Below are positions 50,965 to 57,948 of a DNA stretch of 57,948 bases, piece after piece. The notes beneath the pieces were generated by a model. The model had not been told where the DNA came from. It saw only the letters and a list, made by a program, of their open reading frames with translations, and made no database searches. The stretch is from positions 1-57,948 of the IMG/VR virus record IMGVR_UViG_3300045283_000172; one strand, written 5' to 3'. Made by a program: the position numbers and the translations under genes. This DNA comes from a virus. The number at the start of each line of letters is the position of its first letter. Within the stretch, counting starts at the first letter, position 1.

Positions 50965-51381
50965 ATGTTTATAGAGGTTAGAGTTGGGGTAGGTTTAAAT
51001 AAGGTTAATACTGACATGTTAATGTATTGGGATGATAACCCCAGTGAATTAGTTTATGGTTATAATATGTCAGTATACTTTGCTTCAACATTAAAGGGAC
51101 ATAAGGATAATAAAATTATAAAACTATTTCTAGAAAAAGAGGAACAATTAAAATCAAAATTTGAAAATAGTTTTAAGGAAGAAAGCGATATTTGGGAAAA
51201 GGTTTTTAAAGATAAGAAATATCTAAAAACCAAGATAAACATTTATGATAGTGCATTTAAGGCTTTTAGCGAAAAAGGATTAGATGAATGGTTAACAGAA
51301 GAATTTGATAGTTTATTTTTAGATATTTATAACGAAGCAAAAGAACTAACAGAAAAAATAGAAGGTGTAAGATGGAATTAG
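50965..51381 (+). CDS. Hypothetical protein, small paralogue family member B
   Basis: 138 residues. A beta N terminus (FIEVRVGVGLNKVN), then charged helices and the shared terminal IYNEAKELTEK. The leader is the second copy of the 25-bp repeat, so it starts under the same translation signal as member A. It overlaps member C by 10 nt. Function unknown. Confidence 0.66.
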   Translation: MFIEVRVGVGLNKVNTDMLMYWDDNPSELVYGYNMSVYFASTLKGHKDNKIIKLFLEKEEQLKSKFENSFKEESDIWEKVFKDKKYLKTKINIYDSAFKAFSEKGLDEWLTEEFDSLFLDIYNEAKELTEKIEGVRWN

Positions 51382-51851
51382 AAGATATAGGTAAAGTAGA
51401 AGTTAAATTCTTATTAGTTACTAATAATTTGGTTGCAGATCGTATTCTCCCTACTCCATGGGTGAACATAGATATCATCCCTAAAATGGTTGTTCCAATT
51501 ATACCAGCTATTAAATACAAAAATTATGATATAGAGGAAGTTATCAGGGATTTAATACGTTTTGAGTCTGATCATATAAGGATATTTTCTATATTAAGTT
51601 TATTTACGGAGGCAAGATTAGATTTTATTGCTAAATATAGAGATAAAATGAATGAAGATAGACAAATGTGGTTGCATTTTATAAAGAAAGTATCAGAAGA
51701 TGAAAGTTTAAATAATAAAGTTGGATGTAGTTTTACTTTTATGCAAGATGCTTTTGAAGATAAAGACTTTCCATTAAAACAAGCGATTGCAGATCAATTC
51801 AATGCGGCATACGATTATTTTTATAACAAAGCAAAAGAACTAATAGAATAA
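51372..51851 (+). CDS. Hypothetical protein, small paralogue family member C
   Basis: 159 residues. Beta strand start (KVEVKFLLVTNNL), helical body and terminal YDYFYNKAKELIE as in members A and B. Preceded by GAAGGTGTAAG. Best read as a diverged tandem duplicate. No enzymatic motif seen. Confidence 0.66.
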   Translation: MELEDIGKVEVKFLLVTNNLVADRILPTPWVNIDIIPKMVVPIIPAIKYKNYDIEEVIRDLIRFESDHIRIFSILSLFTEARLDFIAKYRDKMNEDRQMWLHFIKKVSEDESLNNKVGCSFTFMQDAFEDKDFPLKQAIADQFNAAYDYFYNKAKELIE

Positions 51852-51855
51852 GATT

Positions 51856-52200
51856 ATGGAAGAAGACATAAAATTTAGTATTTCAATTAGTGAAAATGAA
51901 GAAACTAAAAAGATTGATTTTGAATTGAAATTAGTAGATAAAAATACTAATAAGATGCTAGCATGGGAGAGTGAGGAGGGTGAGGTAGTAAAGATATTAG
52001 CTAAACATTATGTTCCTATATTAGAGAATCTTTTTGTTGATAATAAAGGTTTTTTTATCAACAAAGAATGGGCGGTAGATTATCATGTTTTCTTATCCTC
52101 TAAATGGGAAACCATGGAAAAGATAAAAGCTATGATAAAATTGTATAGTACTATAGAAAAAGATCTTGTTATCTCTAAAGACAAGGTATCATTTAATTAA
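51856..52200 (+). CDS. Hypothetical protein, possible paralogue D
   Basis: 114 residues. Starts EEDIKFSISISENEETKKID, a beta region similar in style to members B and C, but lacks the terminal KAKEL box. Contains DNKGFFINKEWAVDYHVFLS. Four bases after the previous stop. Function unknown; relation to A-C is tentative. Confidence 0.6.
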   Translation: MEEDIKFSISISENEETKKIDFELKLVDKNTNKMLAWESEEGEVVKILAKHYVPILENLFVDNKGFFINKEWAVDYHVFLSSKWETMEKIKAMIKLYSTIEKDLVISKDKVSFN

Positions 52201-52239
52201 CAAAGATTAAAATATTAACTTATTAACATTTATTAACAT

Positions 52240-52740
52240 ATGGCTATAATACGAGGTACAGTAAAGAAGAAGTTAGGTAACCCTAACATGGTAAAAGGGG
52301 TATCTGGCAATCCTAACGGTAGGCCTAAGGGAAGGTATAGCGATATAACGCTTAGTTTCATGAAACTTAAGAAGATCGCATCTACTAGAGTTGATGAGGC
52401 TTTTAATATGTTATGGTCAGCAATGGAAAGGGGAGAGTCATGGGCATTTCAGATATACTATAAGGAGTTATATACTTTGCCACGTAATATAGATGAAAAG
52501 ACAGTAACTATAACGGCTACAGATACAAGTTTAGATGGACAGATTGAAACACTTACGAGTATATTGCCTGAATTTGATGAGGTTACACATGATGAGTCGT
52601 TAAATAGGTTAAAGGTATTGAATGCTGTCAAGGGTAATGATGTTCTAGTTAAACAGAATGATGAGATTAGGGAGACTAGAGAGACATTACTTGAGAAGGT
52701 AGAACTTATACAACAGATTAGAGATTTTAAGGGGGTATAA
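52240..52740 (+). CDS. Putative small terminase subunit (GNPNGRPKG type)
   Basis: 166 residues. The N terminus KGVSGNPNGRPKG is the DUF5681 signature found before small DNA-binding and terminase-associated proteins. Helices SDITLSFMKLKKIASTRVDE and AFQIYYKELYTLP follow, and a C-terminal coiled coil (TRETLLEKVELIQQIRDFKG). It lies about 10 kb before terL on the circular map, same strand. ATTAAC repeats at 52214, 52222 and 52232 just upstream could be a binding site. Assignment is inference from the motif. Confidence 0.5.
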   Translation: MAIIRGTVKKKLGNPNMVKGVSGNPNGRPKGRYSDITLSFMKLKKIASTRVDEAFNMLWSAMERGESWAFQIYYKELYTLPRNIDEKTVTITATDTSLDGQIETLTSILPEFDEVTHDESLNRLKVLNAVKGNDVLVKQNDEIRETRETLLEKVELIQQIRDFKGV

Positions 52741-52741
52741 T

Positions 52742-52948
52742 ATGAATGATAAAGTAAAATTATCTGAAAAAGGAGTAAGGATTTCTGAAGAAGGAGATGT
52801 AGAAATATGGGTTGATTCTGAGTGGGTGAATTATGAGATTTATAAAAAATTAAACCCATCACATACTGGCATTAGGAATGCAAGAAAACAAATAGATGAC
52901 TATGAAGAAAAGCATGGATCTATTTTTGGGGAACAAAATAATGAATGA
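52742..52948 (+). CDS. Hypothetical protein, 68 aa
   Basis: Short acidic protein with a compact beta start (KGVRISEEGDVEIWVDSEWV) and a C-terminal helix (NARKQIDDYEEKHG). Starts one base after the putative small terminase stop, after GGGGGTATAAT. It ends with ATGAATGA overlapping the next gene. No family recognised. Confidence 0.6.
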   Translation: MNDKVKLSEKGVRISEEGDVEIWVDSEWVNYEIYKKLNPSHTGIRNARKQIDDYEEKHGSIFGEQNNE

Positions 52949-53138
52949 TAAGTATATAGATGAAGCTGTAAGAAAGTATTTTGCAGATAGTAAGAAAGGT
53001 AGTAAAACATTTGTTTCATCTATATTAAGCTCTAGAGAATTCATGAGAATGAAGATGGATCCTTCATATCCTATTAATGAATTCACAGATAGAATAGAAG
53101 AGATTGAAAAGAAATATTCAAATAAAAAGATGGATTAG
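52941..53138 (+). CDS. Hypothetical protein, 65 aa
   Basis: Start chosen at ATG 52941 (MNDKYIDEAVRKYFADSKKG) since it overlaps the upstream stop as ATGAATGA; a longer frame from 52896 would overlap the previous gene heavily. Basic, helical; no family recognised. The following leader is the first copy of a 26-bp junction repeat. Confidence 0.6.
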   Translation: MNDKYIDEAVRKYFADSKKGSKTFVSSILSSREFMRMKMDPSYPINEFTDRIEEIEKKYSNKKMD

Positions 53139-53365
53139 AGATTTTAAGGAGAAGGTGTAATGAACATAGAAGATGAATTAGTAACATATTATAATCCTAA
53201 TGAGGAATTAGTAAATGATTACAAGGAAGAAAATCGGAAAGAAGATTTACTATTTGCTAGAGAAATGAGGGAATTTAGAAAGTCATTAGATGAAGGTGGT
53301 TCCAATAAAGAGAAAGTTTTTAGAGGTTTTTCTGTAGAAAGAGATTTTAAGGAGAAGGTGTAATG
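53137..53365. repeat. Gene-junction repeat pair bracketing one gene (26 bp)
   Basis: 53137-53162 and 53340-53365 are identical. The first copy is an untranslated leader plus ATG; the second encodes RDFKEKV and stop of the gene it brackets (53160-53363) and supplies the ribosome site and ATG of the next. A shorter version, AGAGATTTTAAGG, is the coding end of the putative small terminase (52719-52731, IRDFKGV), probably the original. Confidence 0.85.
53160..53363 (+). CDS. Hypothetical protein, 67 aa
   Basis: Acidic then basic small protein (NIEDELVTYYNPNEELVND, KEDLLFAREMREFRKSLDE), ending ERDFKEKV. The end is a DNA-level copy of the leader in front of it, as described for the 26-bp repeat. 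Strong AAGGAGAAGG ribosome site. Function unknown. Confidence 0.62.
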   Translation: MNIEDELVTYYNPNEELVNDYKEENRKEDLLFAREMREFRKSLDEGGSNKEKVFRGFSVERDFKEKV

Positions 53366-53479
53366 TCGGAAGAAGTTGACATAGAAGATGATGAAATACC
53401 TGAGGACTGCGCATGTGGTTGTAATTGCGGCTTTTGTCCTTGTTTGCATACGTTCGTTCTACACGGGATTAAAACATAA
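53363..53479 (+). CDS. Cys-rich miniprotein, 38 aa
   Basis: ATG 53363 overlaps the previous stop by one base and has the AAGGAGAAGG site from the 26-bp repeat. After an acidic start it has DCACGCNCGFCPCLH: six Cys in 13 residues (CxCxCxCxxCxC) followed by His, suited to binding zinc, copper or an iron-sulphur centre. The gene at 54115 starts with a similar CACGCE. No known family. Confidence 0.6.
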   Translation: MSEEVDIEDDEIPEDCACGCNCGFCPCLHTFVLHGIKT

Positions 53480-53518
53480 TAAGGAAATTATTTAAAGAAC
53501 AAATAGGATCATTAAGTT

Positions 53519-54118
53519 ATGACTGAAGAAGATAAGGAAGAACACAGGAAAAACTTAAAAATTGAGGAAGAAGCTTATAGAAAGTTAGGAATTTGGACTA
53601 TTCTTGATAGTAATATAAAAGAAGTAAAAGAAATTACTATTTTAGATGACGATAGTAGGAATTTTCTACTTAAATGGATAAGTGGTATTAATAAGATTAC
53701 TCATTTTGACACATTAGATGATTCCTATATAAAAATACCCAATCCCGTAGAAATTTATAGGAGTGTTCCAAAAAAGGATAAAGGTTATAAACCTTTATGT
53801 ACTGAGGAAGGATGTTTCTGTAGGCATGATGAGTCTAAGGACAAACTTACAAATTATAACGGAGGAGTGTTAGGGCCTGTAAATTTTAAAAGATATTTTA
53901 ATAATTGTAGTCAGATTGCAAGAAAATGTGTTGAATGTGGAAAAAAGCATCCTGGACATCAACATATAAAATGTAAGCAATACAACGAACTGTATGATGA
54001 ACTTGAGAATTTAGCATTAGAATTAGGTAATCATATGATGGATTGTAAAGAAGGTTCACATGAAGACTTGAGTGCTTTAGCGCATAAGATTATAAAGGAT
54101 TTGAGTAAATTGATATGA
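53519..54118 (+). CDS. Cys/His-rich hypothetical protein
   Basis: 199 residues. Two Cys clusters: LCTEEGCFCRHDE (about 99-111) and ARKCVECGKKHPGHQHIKC (about 135-154), enough for one or two zinc sites. N-terminal third is acidic and helical. The ATGA overlap at 54115 couples it to the next, also Cys-containing, gene. Function unknown; a zinc-bound nucleic-acid or protein adaptor is plausible. Confidence 0.68.
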   Translation: MTEEDKEEHRKNLKIEEEAYRKLGIWTILDSNIKEVKEITILDDDSRNFLLKWISGINKITHFDTLDDSYIKIPNPVEIYRSVPKKDKGYKPLCTEEGCFCRHDESKDKLTNYNGGVLGPVNFKRYFNNCSQIARKCVECGKKHPGHQHIKCKQYNELYDELENLALELGNHMMDCKEGSHEDLSALAHKIIKDLSKLI

Positions 54119-54414
54119 GTGAAAATAAAGACGATCTATGTGCATGTGGATGTGAGAATAATTCGTCAAGACATATAGCTAACGGTATAAGGAGTCACTT
54201 TAAATTACATTTATTCGATGTCACTAATAAAAAAGGTGAGATAGTGGGCTACGAATGGAGGGATGTAAATTGCGAATTCTGTAAAAGAATAAAACGGCGT
54301 AATATAATAAGAAAAGCAGAAAGGAAATTAGGAAGATGTTGGGGAAAGTCTGATAGACAAATGAAGATAGAGGCGAAATATAAAAGCATATTATCTAATA
54401 GAATTGCAAAATGA
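54115..54414 (+). CDS. Cys-containing basic protein, HNH-like spacing not complete
   Basis: 99 residues. CACGCENNSSRHIANGIRSH at the N terminus resembles the zinc-binding start of some HNH-associated proteins, and VNCEFCKRIKRR gives a second CxxC. The C terminus is strongly basic. No HNH catalytic His-Asn pair is clear. Likely a zinc-stabilised nucleic-acid-binding protein. Confidence 0.62.
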   Translation: MSENKDDLCACGCENNSSRHIANGIRSHFKLHLFDVTNKKGEIVGYEWRDVNCEFCKRIKRRNIIRKAERKLGRCWGKSDRQMKIEAKYKSILSNRIAK

Positions 54415-54554
54415 TTAACGAGATACTAACACAATTATGTAAAACATTGAACGAACATAAAAAAGATTGTATATCTGAAGGGGAAGAGAATTGCATAGAG
54501 TGTTATTTAGTACAGACAGAAAAGTATTTTAAGAAACAAAATCGAAAGTTTTAA
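54411..54554 (+). CDS. Small Cys-containing protein, 47 aa
   Basis: ATG 54411 overlaps the upstream stop (ATGA). Product MINEILTQLCKTLNEHKKDC and ENCIECYLVQTEKYF has four Cys (C-x10-C, C-x2-C) that could form one zinc knuckle. Fourth consecutive Cys-rich gene in this block. No family recognised. Confidence 0.58.
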   Translation: MINEILTQLCKTLNEHKKDCISEGEENCIECYLVQTEKYFKKQNRKF

Positions 54555-54574
54555 TATGGTTTATAAGGTGGATT

Positions 54575-54754
54575 ATGGAAATTGAAGATTTCGATTTAGA
54601 GTGGCGTATTCTAATTAATTCAGGCATAGGTAATAAAGATTTAAAAGAGATATGCGAGATATCAATAAAAGGGATAGAATTAGATAATAGGAAAAATGAT
54701 ATTAAAAAACAAAAGATAGAAAAAATCTTGTCAGGGATAAACTATGAAAGATAA
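54575..54754 (+). CDS. Hypothetical protein, 59 aa
   Basis: ATG 54575 after TAAGGTGGATT; ends TAA 54752-54754, overlapping the next gene by 11 nt. Product MEIEDFDLEWRILINSGIGN then a charged helix. The pattern GIGNKDLKEICEISIKGIEL resembles a small helix-turn-helix, though too short to call. Function unknown. Confidence 0.55.
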   Translation: MEIEDFDLEWRILINSGIGNKDLKEICEISIKGIELDNRKNDIKKQKIEKILSGINYER

Positions 54755-54956
54755 AAACATTAATGAATATTATGAAGCTCGATCAAATAAGTTATTAGAA
54801 GTGCAGGATATAATAGATGAATATTTCGATACTGTAATAGTAAACCCTGATGAATTAATAGATGTAGATTTACTAGGGGAAAATGGATTTGAATCCCCAC
54901 AGATAGAACAAGAGATACTAAAGAAGTTACATACAATAATATATAAATCTACATAA
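54744..54956 (+). CDS. Hypothetical protein, 70 aa
   Basis: Acidic, helical small protein (NEYYEARSNKLLEVQDIIDE, VDLLGENGFESPQIEQEIL). Overlaps the preceding gene; the TAA stop lies within a CTACATAAT element that matches the operator half-site, at the edge of the promoter region that follows. No family recognised. Confidence 0.6.
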   Translation: MKDKNINEYYEARSNKLLEVQDIIDEYFDTVIVNPDELIDVDLLGENGFESPQIEQEILKKLHTIIYKST

Positions 54957-55001
54957 TTTTACACAATACTTATTGACATACTTTACATAATAGTCTACTT
55001 T
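54949..55001 (+). promoter_or_regulatory. Promoter with operator half-sites
   Basis: TTGACA (54973-54978), 17-base spacer, TACTTT (54996-55001, weak -10). TTTACATAAT lies in the spacer (about 54982-54991) and CTACATAAT just upstream (54949-54957). The same half-site is in the control regions at 37709 and 47143, so this promoter probably belongs to the same regulon. Drives the block from 55034. Confidence 0.6.
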
Positions 55002-55033
55002 AGGTTTACTTAATATAAACTAAAGAGGAAATT

Positions 55034-55465
55034 ATGATAAATAACAGAGACGTATTACAATACAAATCTAAAATTATAATTAAATATGCTTCATTAGATC
55101 ATAAATTAATAGATCATCCAGAGATACAAGCAAGATTAGATAATGTTCGTAATTTATATGCATATAGTGATAAGATAAAATTACTAGATACTTTTGATAT
55201 GATGCTAACACGATATAACTATAATGATAATGATTTGTATATTAGGTTATTGCATTATATAGCTGTACAACATGAATTATTTACTAAAATAAAGATTACA
55301 GAAGGTGAGATTGTATATCTAATAGATGATATTAAATTGTTATTAATTGGTATTTGCAAAGAGATTATACAACCTAATATTGATATTGAGATTTTACCTG
55401 CCTATCTTAAGGAGTTTTATCAGAGAGTTATAAATATAGCTGAAGGTATGAAATGGAATTATTAA
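55034..55465 (+). CDS. Hypothetical protein, 143 aa
   Basis: Helical soluble protein with no recognised domain (LIDHPEIQARLDNVRNLYAY, YIRLLHYIAVQHELFTKIKI). AAAGAGGAAATT ribosome site. First gene of a rightward operon of mostly small membrane proteins; overlaps the next by 13 nt. Confidence 0.65.
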   Translation: MINNRDVLQYKSKIIIKYASLDHKLIDHPEIQARLDNVRNLYAYSDKIKLLDTFDMMLTRYNYNDNDLYIRLLHYIAVQHELFTKIKITEGEIVYLIDDIKLLLIGICKEIIQPNIDIEILPAYLKEFYQRVINIAEGMKWNY

Positions 55466-55686
55466 TAGATCGTATATTAGAGTTATTCGTAAGTATATGG
55501 TGGTTTATAGTAATGGCTTGTTCAGTTTACCTAATAATTAAATTCTTTGAATTATTAGGTAAACTCATAATGGGAATATGTGAATTCATAGAGTGGTTAT
55601 TAACTCCATATAGATGGTTATGCACTCAGTGGGAAAGATTAGAAAAATGGACAGAAAAAACTCCAGATAAAAAAGATGAAATATAA
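55453..55686 (+). CDS. Small membrane protein, 77 aa
   Basis: Two hydrophobic stretches: LFVSIWWFIVMACSVYLIIKF (about 11-31) and LLGKLIMGICEFIEWLL (34-50), then a Trp/Lys-rich tail. Two-segment small membrane proteins include class II holins, so this is a holin candidate. No other lysis gene is recognisable beside it. Overlaps both neighbours. Confidence 0.62.
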   Translation: MELLIDRILELFVSIWWFIVMACSVYLIIKFFELLGKLIMGICEFIEWLLTPYRWLCTQWERLEKWTEKTPDKKDEI

Positions 55687-55855
55687 TTTGTCATTTGAAA
55701 TTACAGACTCTTTTCGTAGGGATGTATTAGAACGTTCGATTATGTATGAAGCTTGTGCATATGTGGGATATGATAAGTATTGTACAATTGATGAGTTAAA
55801 GATTATATTGAGTAAACTTGAAACATTGAATAAAGATAAAAAGGATAGAGCGTAG
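55676..55855 (+). CDS. Hypothetical protein, 59 aa
   Basis: ATG 55676 overlaps the membrane-protein gene end by 11 nt; stops TAG 55853-55855. Sequence NLSFEITDSFRRDVLERSIM and TIDELKIILSKLETL: a beta strand then two helices, similar in layout to ribbon-helix-helix or small adaptor folds but not diagnostic. Good GATAAAAAAGATG context only. Confidence 0.55.
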   Translation: MKYNLSFEITDSFRRDVLERSIMYEACAYVGYDKYCTIDELKIILSKLETLNKDKKDRA

Positions 55856-55858
55856 AGT

Positions 55859-56236
55859 ATGGAAATTGAGTTAGTAGATTATGCTTTTTATAAATTATTA
55901 GCTGTGTTGATAATTTGCGCATTGATATATTACAGTATCGGGTTAGTAAAACAAAAAGATAAAAAAGTAATTGAGGAGAAAAAGCCTTTAACGGATTATC
56001 AAATGAACTGCAAATTGGCTAAATATTTACATAGTATCGGTAAAGATAAAGAGCGTATAGAAAATAGTGTAAGAATATTAAACTCTCTAAGGTTAGAACT
56101 TCGTAATGATGTTCACCAAGAAGTTTTAATAGATTGGGTAAGTAATATGGGAGAAGAACAAATTACTAGATATTTGTATAGTGATGAATCAAAAAAAGAA
56201 ATTATTAGAATGATGAGAGTGGGGTATGGTAGCTAA
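55859..56236 (+). CDS. Membrane-anchored protein, 125 aa
   Basis: N-terminal membrane segment (YKLLAVLIICALIYYSIGLV, about 11-30) and a soluble C-terminal helical domain (QMNCKLAKYLHSIGKDKERI, MGEEQITRYLYS). Three bases after the previous stop; overlaps the next gene by 11 nt. No family recognised. Confidence 0.62.
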   Translation: MEIELVDYAFYKLLAVLIICALIYYSIGLVKQKDKKVIEEKKPLTDYQMNCKLAKYLHSIGKDKERIENSVRILNSLRLELRNDVHQEVLIDWVSNMGEEQITRYLYSDESKKEIIRMMRVGYGS

Positions 56237-56426
56237 CTGGGAAATTGCACATCAAGAGTATAAAGCCTTTAGAAAACGATGGGATAATAAGAATATATTT
56301 GAATATGGGGAGAAGATGCTAGATTTAGATAAAAACGTCCCAAGAAAATCCTCAGAAGAATTAAATGCTATGTCACTTAGGGAATATCTTGATTATTTAA
56401 AAGCTCGATATGGTAGTCTAACTTAA
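56226..56426 (+). CDS. Hypothetical protein, 66 aa
   Basis: A charged helical protein (NWEIAHQEYKAFRKRWDNKN, LNAMSLREYLDYLKARYGS). Coupled on both sides: starts in the end of the 125-aa gene and its TAA overlaps the next ATG by one base. Function unknown. Confidence 0.58.
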   Translation: MVANWEIAHQEYKAFRKRWDNKNIFEYGEKMLDLDKNVPRKSSEELNAMSLREYLDYLKARYGSLT

Positions 56427-56575
56427 TGAATAAACACGAATTATTTCAAGCAATTATATACTTAGTAATTATTATATTACTAAGTATAATGCTATCAGAT
56501 CTGACATTAATTCGTAATGATATAGAGGAACTAAAGGACTGGTTATACTTAATTACTAAAATGTTATTAGATTAA
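56426..56575 (+). CDS. Small membrane peptide, 49 aa
   Basis: ATG 56426 to TAA 56573-56575. A membrane segment (IIYLVIIILLSIMLS, about 10-24) followed by an acidic amphipathic helix. The codons for the membrane segment form a perfect 12-bp stem (ATACTTAGTAAT/ATTACTAAGTAT, 56458-56487, 6-base loop), which may slow translation. Function unknown. Confidence 0.58.
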   Translation: MNKHELFQAIIYLVIIILLSIMLSDLTLIRNDIEELKDWLYLITKMLLD

Positions 56576-56624
56576 ATAACTACCTAAAAACCATAATAAA
56601 CCCCTATAATTTATAAACTAGTAA

Positions 56625-56652
56625 TTGACTTTGCATCATTAAGATGTATTGT
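56625..56652 (+). promoter_or_regulatory. Promoter for the 56686 gene block
   Basis: TTGACT (56625-56630), 16-base spacer, TATTGT (56647-56652). The spacer has an imperfect palindrome TGCATCATTAAGATGTA rather than the TTACATAAT site, so it may be regulated differently. It lies in the 110-bp gap before the 237-aa gene; no other feature is seen in that gap. Confidence 0.5.
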
Positions 56653-56685
56653 TTTAACCTTATTAACTTATAATATTTATAAATT

Positions 56686-57399
56686 ATGATCCCTCAAAAT
56701 ATTTTAGTAACGAATGCTAAAGATCTTCTAAATCATATTATTGACAATATAAATAAGGACAATAAAGTAAAAAAATCTATGTATAAAAAGTACATAGATG
56801 TATTCACAAAAAATATCGATATTGTTCTTAATGAATTTAACAAAACAGATTGTGAGTCAGTCCATTTTAAATTAATAGATTCGAAATTATATTTTAACAT
56901 AGGTAATAATGGGGTTTATGAATATTATTCTACTAACTTGCCTGTTAATGCCGAACTTATTAAACAGAGAGGTCATCCCTTTTTAGGTCTACTAATAGCT
57001 GATCTAAAGTCAATTATATACAAGAATGGTTTTAAGTATATTGAGGATTTACTCAATAGATTATTAGGTGGTGTAGGTTTAGGGGCAAAGGATCGGGTTC
57101 CGGAAGCAGAGAGGGAGGCATTTATTTTATCAGTAGGGGAAAAGTTCGCCGAACAGATTGATAAATTAATTATTACTTTATCTCAGCATGCTAAAATGGC
57201 TGATGATGTAGATGGGTTTGTGCTCGCAGAATGGGATGATAAAAGGTCTTTAATTGATGCTAAAACTTTACACATGGTATGTAAAAACACAGATAATTTT
57301 AACGAATTTTTCTATAAATATATAGAAACAACGATAGTACTTATGGCTAGAAGTGCTTTTGAGCTTGAACAAATAGTTGATAAGATAAAATATAATTAG
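56686..57399 (+). CDS. Hypothetical protein, 237 aa
   Basis: The largest gene of this block. N-terminal helical part, beta-containing middle (SVHFKLIDSKLYFNIGNNGV), a Gly/Leu segment (DLLNRLLGGVGLGAKDRVP) and a C-terminal helical half. No recognised motif. Preceded by its own promoter and no strong Shine-Dalgarno. Confidence 0.65.
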   Translation: MIPQNILVTNAKDLLNHIIDNINKDNKVKKSMYKKYIDVFTKNIDIVLNEFNKTDCESVHFKLIDSKLYFNIGNNGVYEYYSTNLPVNAELIKQRGHPFLGLLIADLKSIIYKNGFKYIEDLLNRLLGGVGLGAKDRVPEAEREAFILSVGEKFAEQIDKLIITLSQHAKMADDVDGFVLAEWDDKRSLIDAKTLHMVCKNTDNFNEFFYKYIETTIVLMARSAFELEQIVDKIKYN

Positions 57400-57408
57400 A
57401 AATAAAGT

Positions 57409-57807
57409 ATGAGCATCAGAGGTAAAAAATATCTAAAGAAAGGTTTAGAGGAGATAAATCTTACAGCAGAAGATTCCTATGATTACATATCTAGATACAG
57501 TGATAAGTGTACTCATCTATTATGGAGGATAGAAAGTTTACTATGGGAGTTAGATCACTTAGAAGGAATACCAACTAAGTTTGATAGAGTAGCATGGGAT
57601 GAGGGTAAGATCACACTTAAAAGGACATTAGAAATACCTCCATCAACGTCTGAAAAATTCCCAGATACTATAAGGAAATATGTAGAGTTAATGATACAAT
57701 CATTAAAGGAAGACGGGGATTCTCTAAATGAGGATTTGATTAATTGGAAAGAATGCTTAGGTATAAAAGGTAAGAAAATATTATCAGGTATAAAAAAATA
57801 TGAATGA
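57409..57807 (+). CDS. Hypothetical protein, 132 aa
   Basis: Helical and charged, with several Trp/Leu (CTHLLWRIESLLWELDHLEG) and a middle basic strand pair. Ends GIKKYE and overlaps the next small membrane-protein start by 8 nt (ATGAATGA). No family recognised. Confidence 0.63.
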   Translation: MSIRGKKYLKKGLEEINLTAEDSYDYISRYSDKCTHLLWRIESLLWELDHLEGIPTKFDRVAWDEGKITLKRTLEIPPSTSEKFPDTIRKYVELMIQSLKEDGDSLNEDLINWKECLGIKGKKILSGIKKYE

Positions 57808-57948
57808 GATTATATTTTGGGTTGGTTTAGGTGTTACTATTTTCTATGTAGTGGTCTCTATTATTTATATGGTTCAATTAAATAGAATGGTAACTCACTA
57901 TAGAGAAATAATATTGTTCTATCGAGAAACTTGTAATCGTTTAGAAGA
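57800..57948 (+). CDS. Small membrane protein, 5' part (continues at base 1)
   Basis: ATG 57800 to the window end, continuing through the terminal repeat to TAA 156-158 on the circular map; 59 residues in all. MNEIIFWVGLGVTIFYVVVS is a single membrane segment followed by a basic tail. Partial only because the circle was opened here. Confidence 0.8.
   Translation, partial: MNEIIFWVGLGVTIFYVVVSIIYMVQLNRMVTHYREIILFYRETCNRLE
57822..57948. repeat. Terminal direct repeat (copy 2)
   Basis: Exact copy of bases 1-127. One of the two copies should be removed to obtain the circular sequence of about 57,821 bp. Confidence 0.95.

Overview
The window looks like one complete tailed-phage genome from an assembly. 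Bases 1-127 recur exactly at 57822-57948, and a 59-codon gene reads cleanly across the join. The molecule is therefore circular, or circularly permuted, at about 57,821 bp. It is AT-rich and tightly packed, with many ATGA-type overlaps. It encodes a short-tailed (podovirus-like) virion: large terminase, portal, scaffold, capsid, a P22 gp4-like adaptor, an SU10-type adaptor, a P22 gp10-like tail hub and large internal virion proteins. No tape measure, sheath, integrase, RNA polymerase or recognisable endolysin was found.

The host is inferred only. The HTH and tRNA-Pro styles resemble Alphaproteobacteria. Four ankyrin-repeat genes, a patatin phospholipase and a clan-A glycoside hydrolase suggest a phage of a eukaryote-associated, perhaps Rickettsiales-like, intracellular bacterium.

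Layout. About 52.2 kb round through the join to 5.2 kb: many small plus-strand genes (putative small terminase, Cys-rich miniproteins, membrane peptides, HTH and winged-helix regulators, glycoside hydrolase). 5.2-37.7 kb: packaging, head, tail and internal virion genes. This stretch is interrupted at 6.8-7.9 kb by a broken MT-A70 methyltransferase and a reverse-strand island (tRNA-Pro plus one gene), and it contains a GroES-like gene and a structured leader with two copies of an RNA motif before the first capsid-region gene. 37.8-47.1 kb (minus strand): replication operon encoding an SNF2 helicase, VRR-NUC nuclease, family B DNA polymerase, tRNA-Gln, DUF2815, DUF2800 and regulators, with the ankyrin genes interleaved. 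47.1-47.3 kb: divergent promoters inside a 21-bp inverted repeat, with a ribbon-helix-helix repressor on the right. 47.65-48.35 kb: likely replication origin, with twelve 9-bp iterons in two mirror-image clusters flanking an AT-rich core. 48.35-52.2 kb: primase/VirE helicase and a family of small paralogues.

Two patterns stand out. The first is the mirror-symmetric iteron origin, followed by a promoter and a candidate hairpin RNA that resembles a second candidate RNA at 37.74 kb. The second is a recurring 17-31 bp duplication at gene junctions, each pair bracketing exactly one gene (ankyrin genes, small hypothetical genes). This suggests that single genes are added or duplicated by repeated use of gene-end sequences. 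Functional calls rest on motif and fold recognition by eye; no database search was possible.
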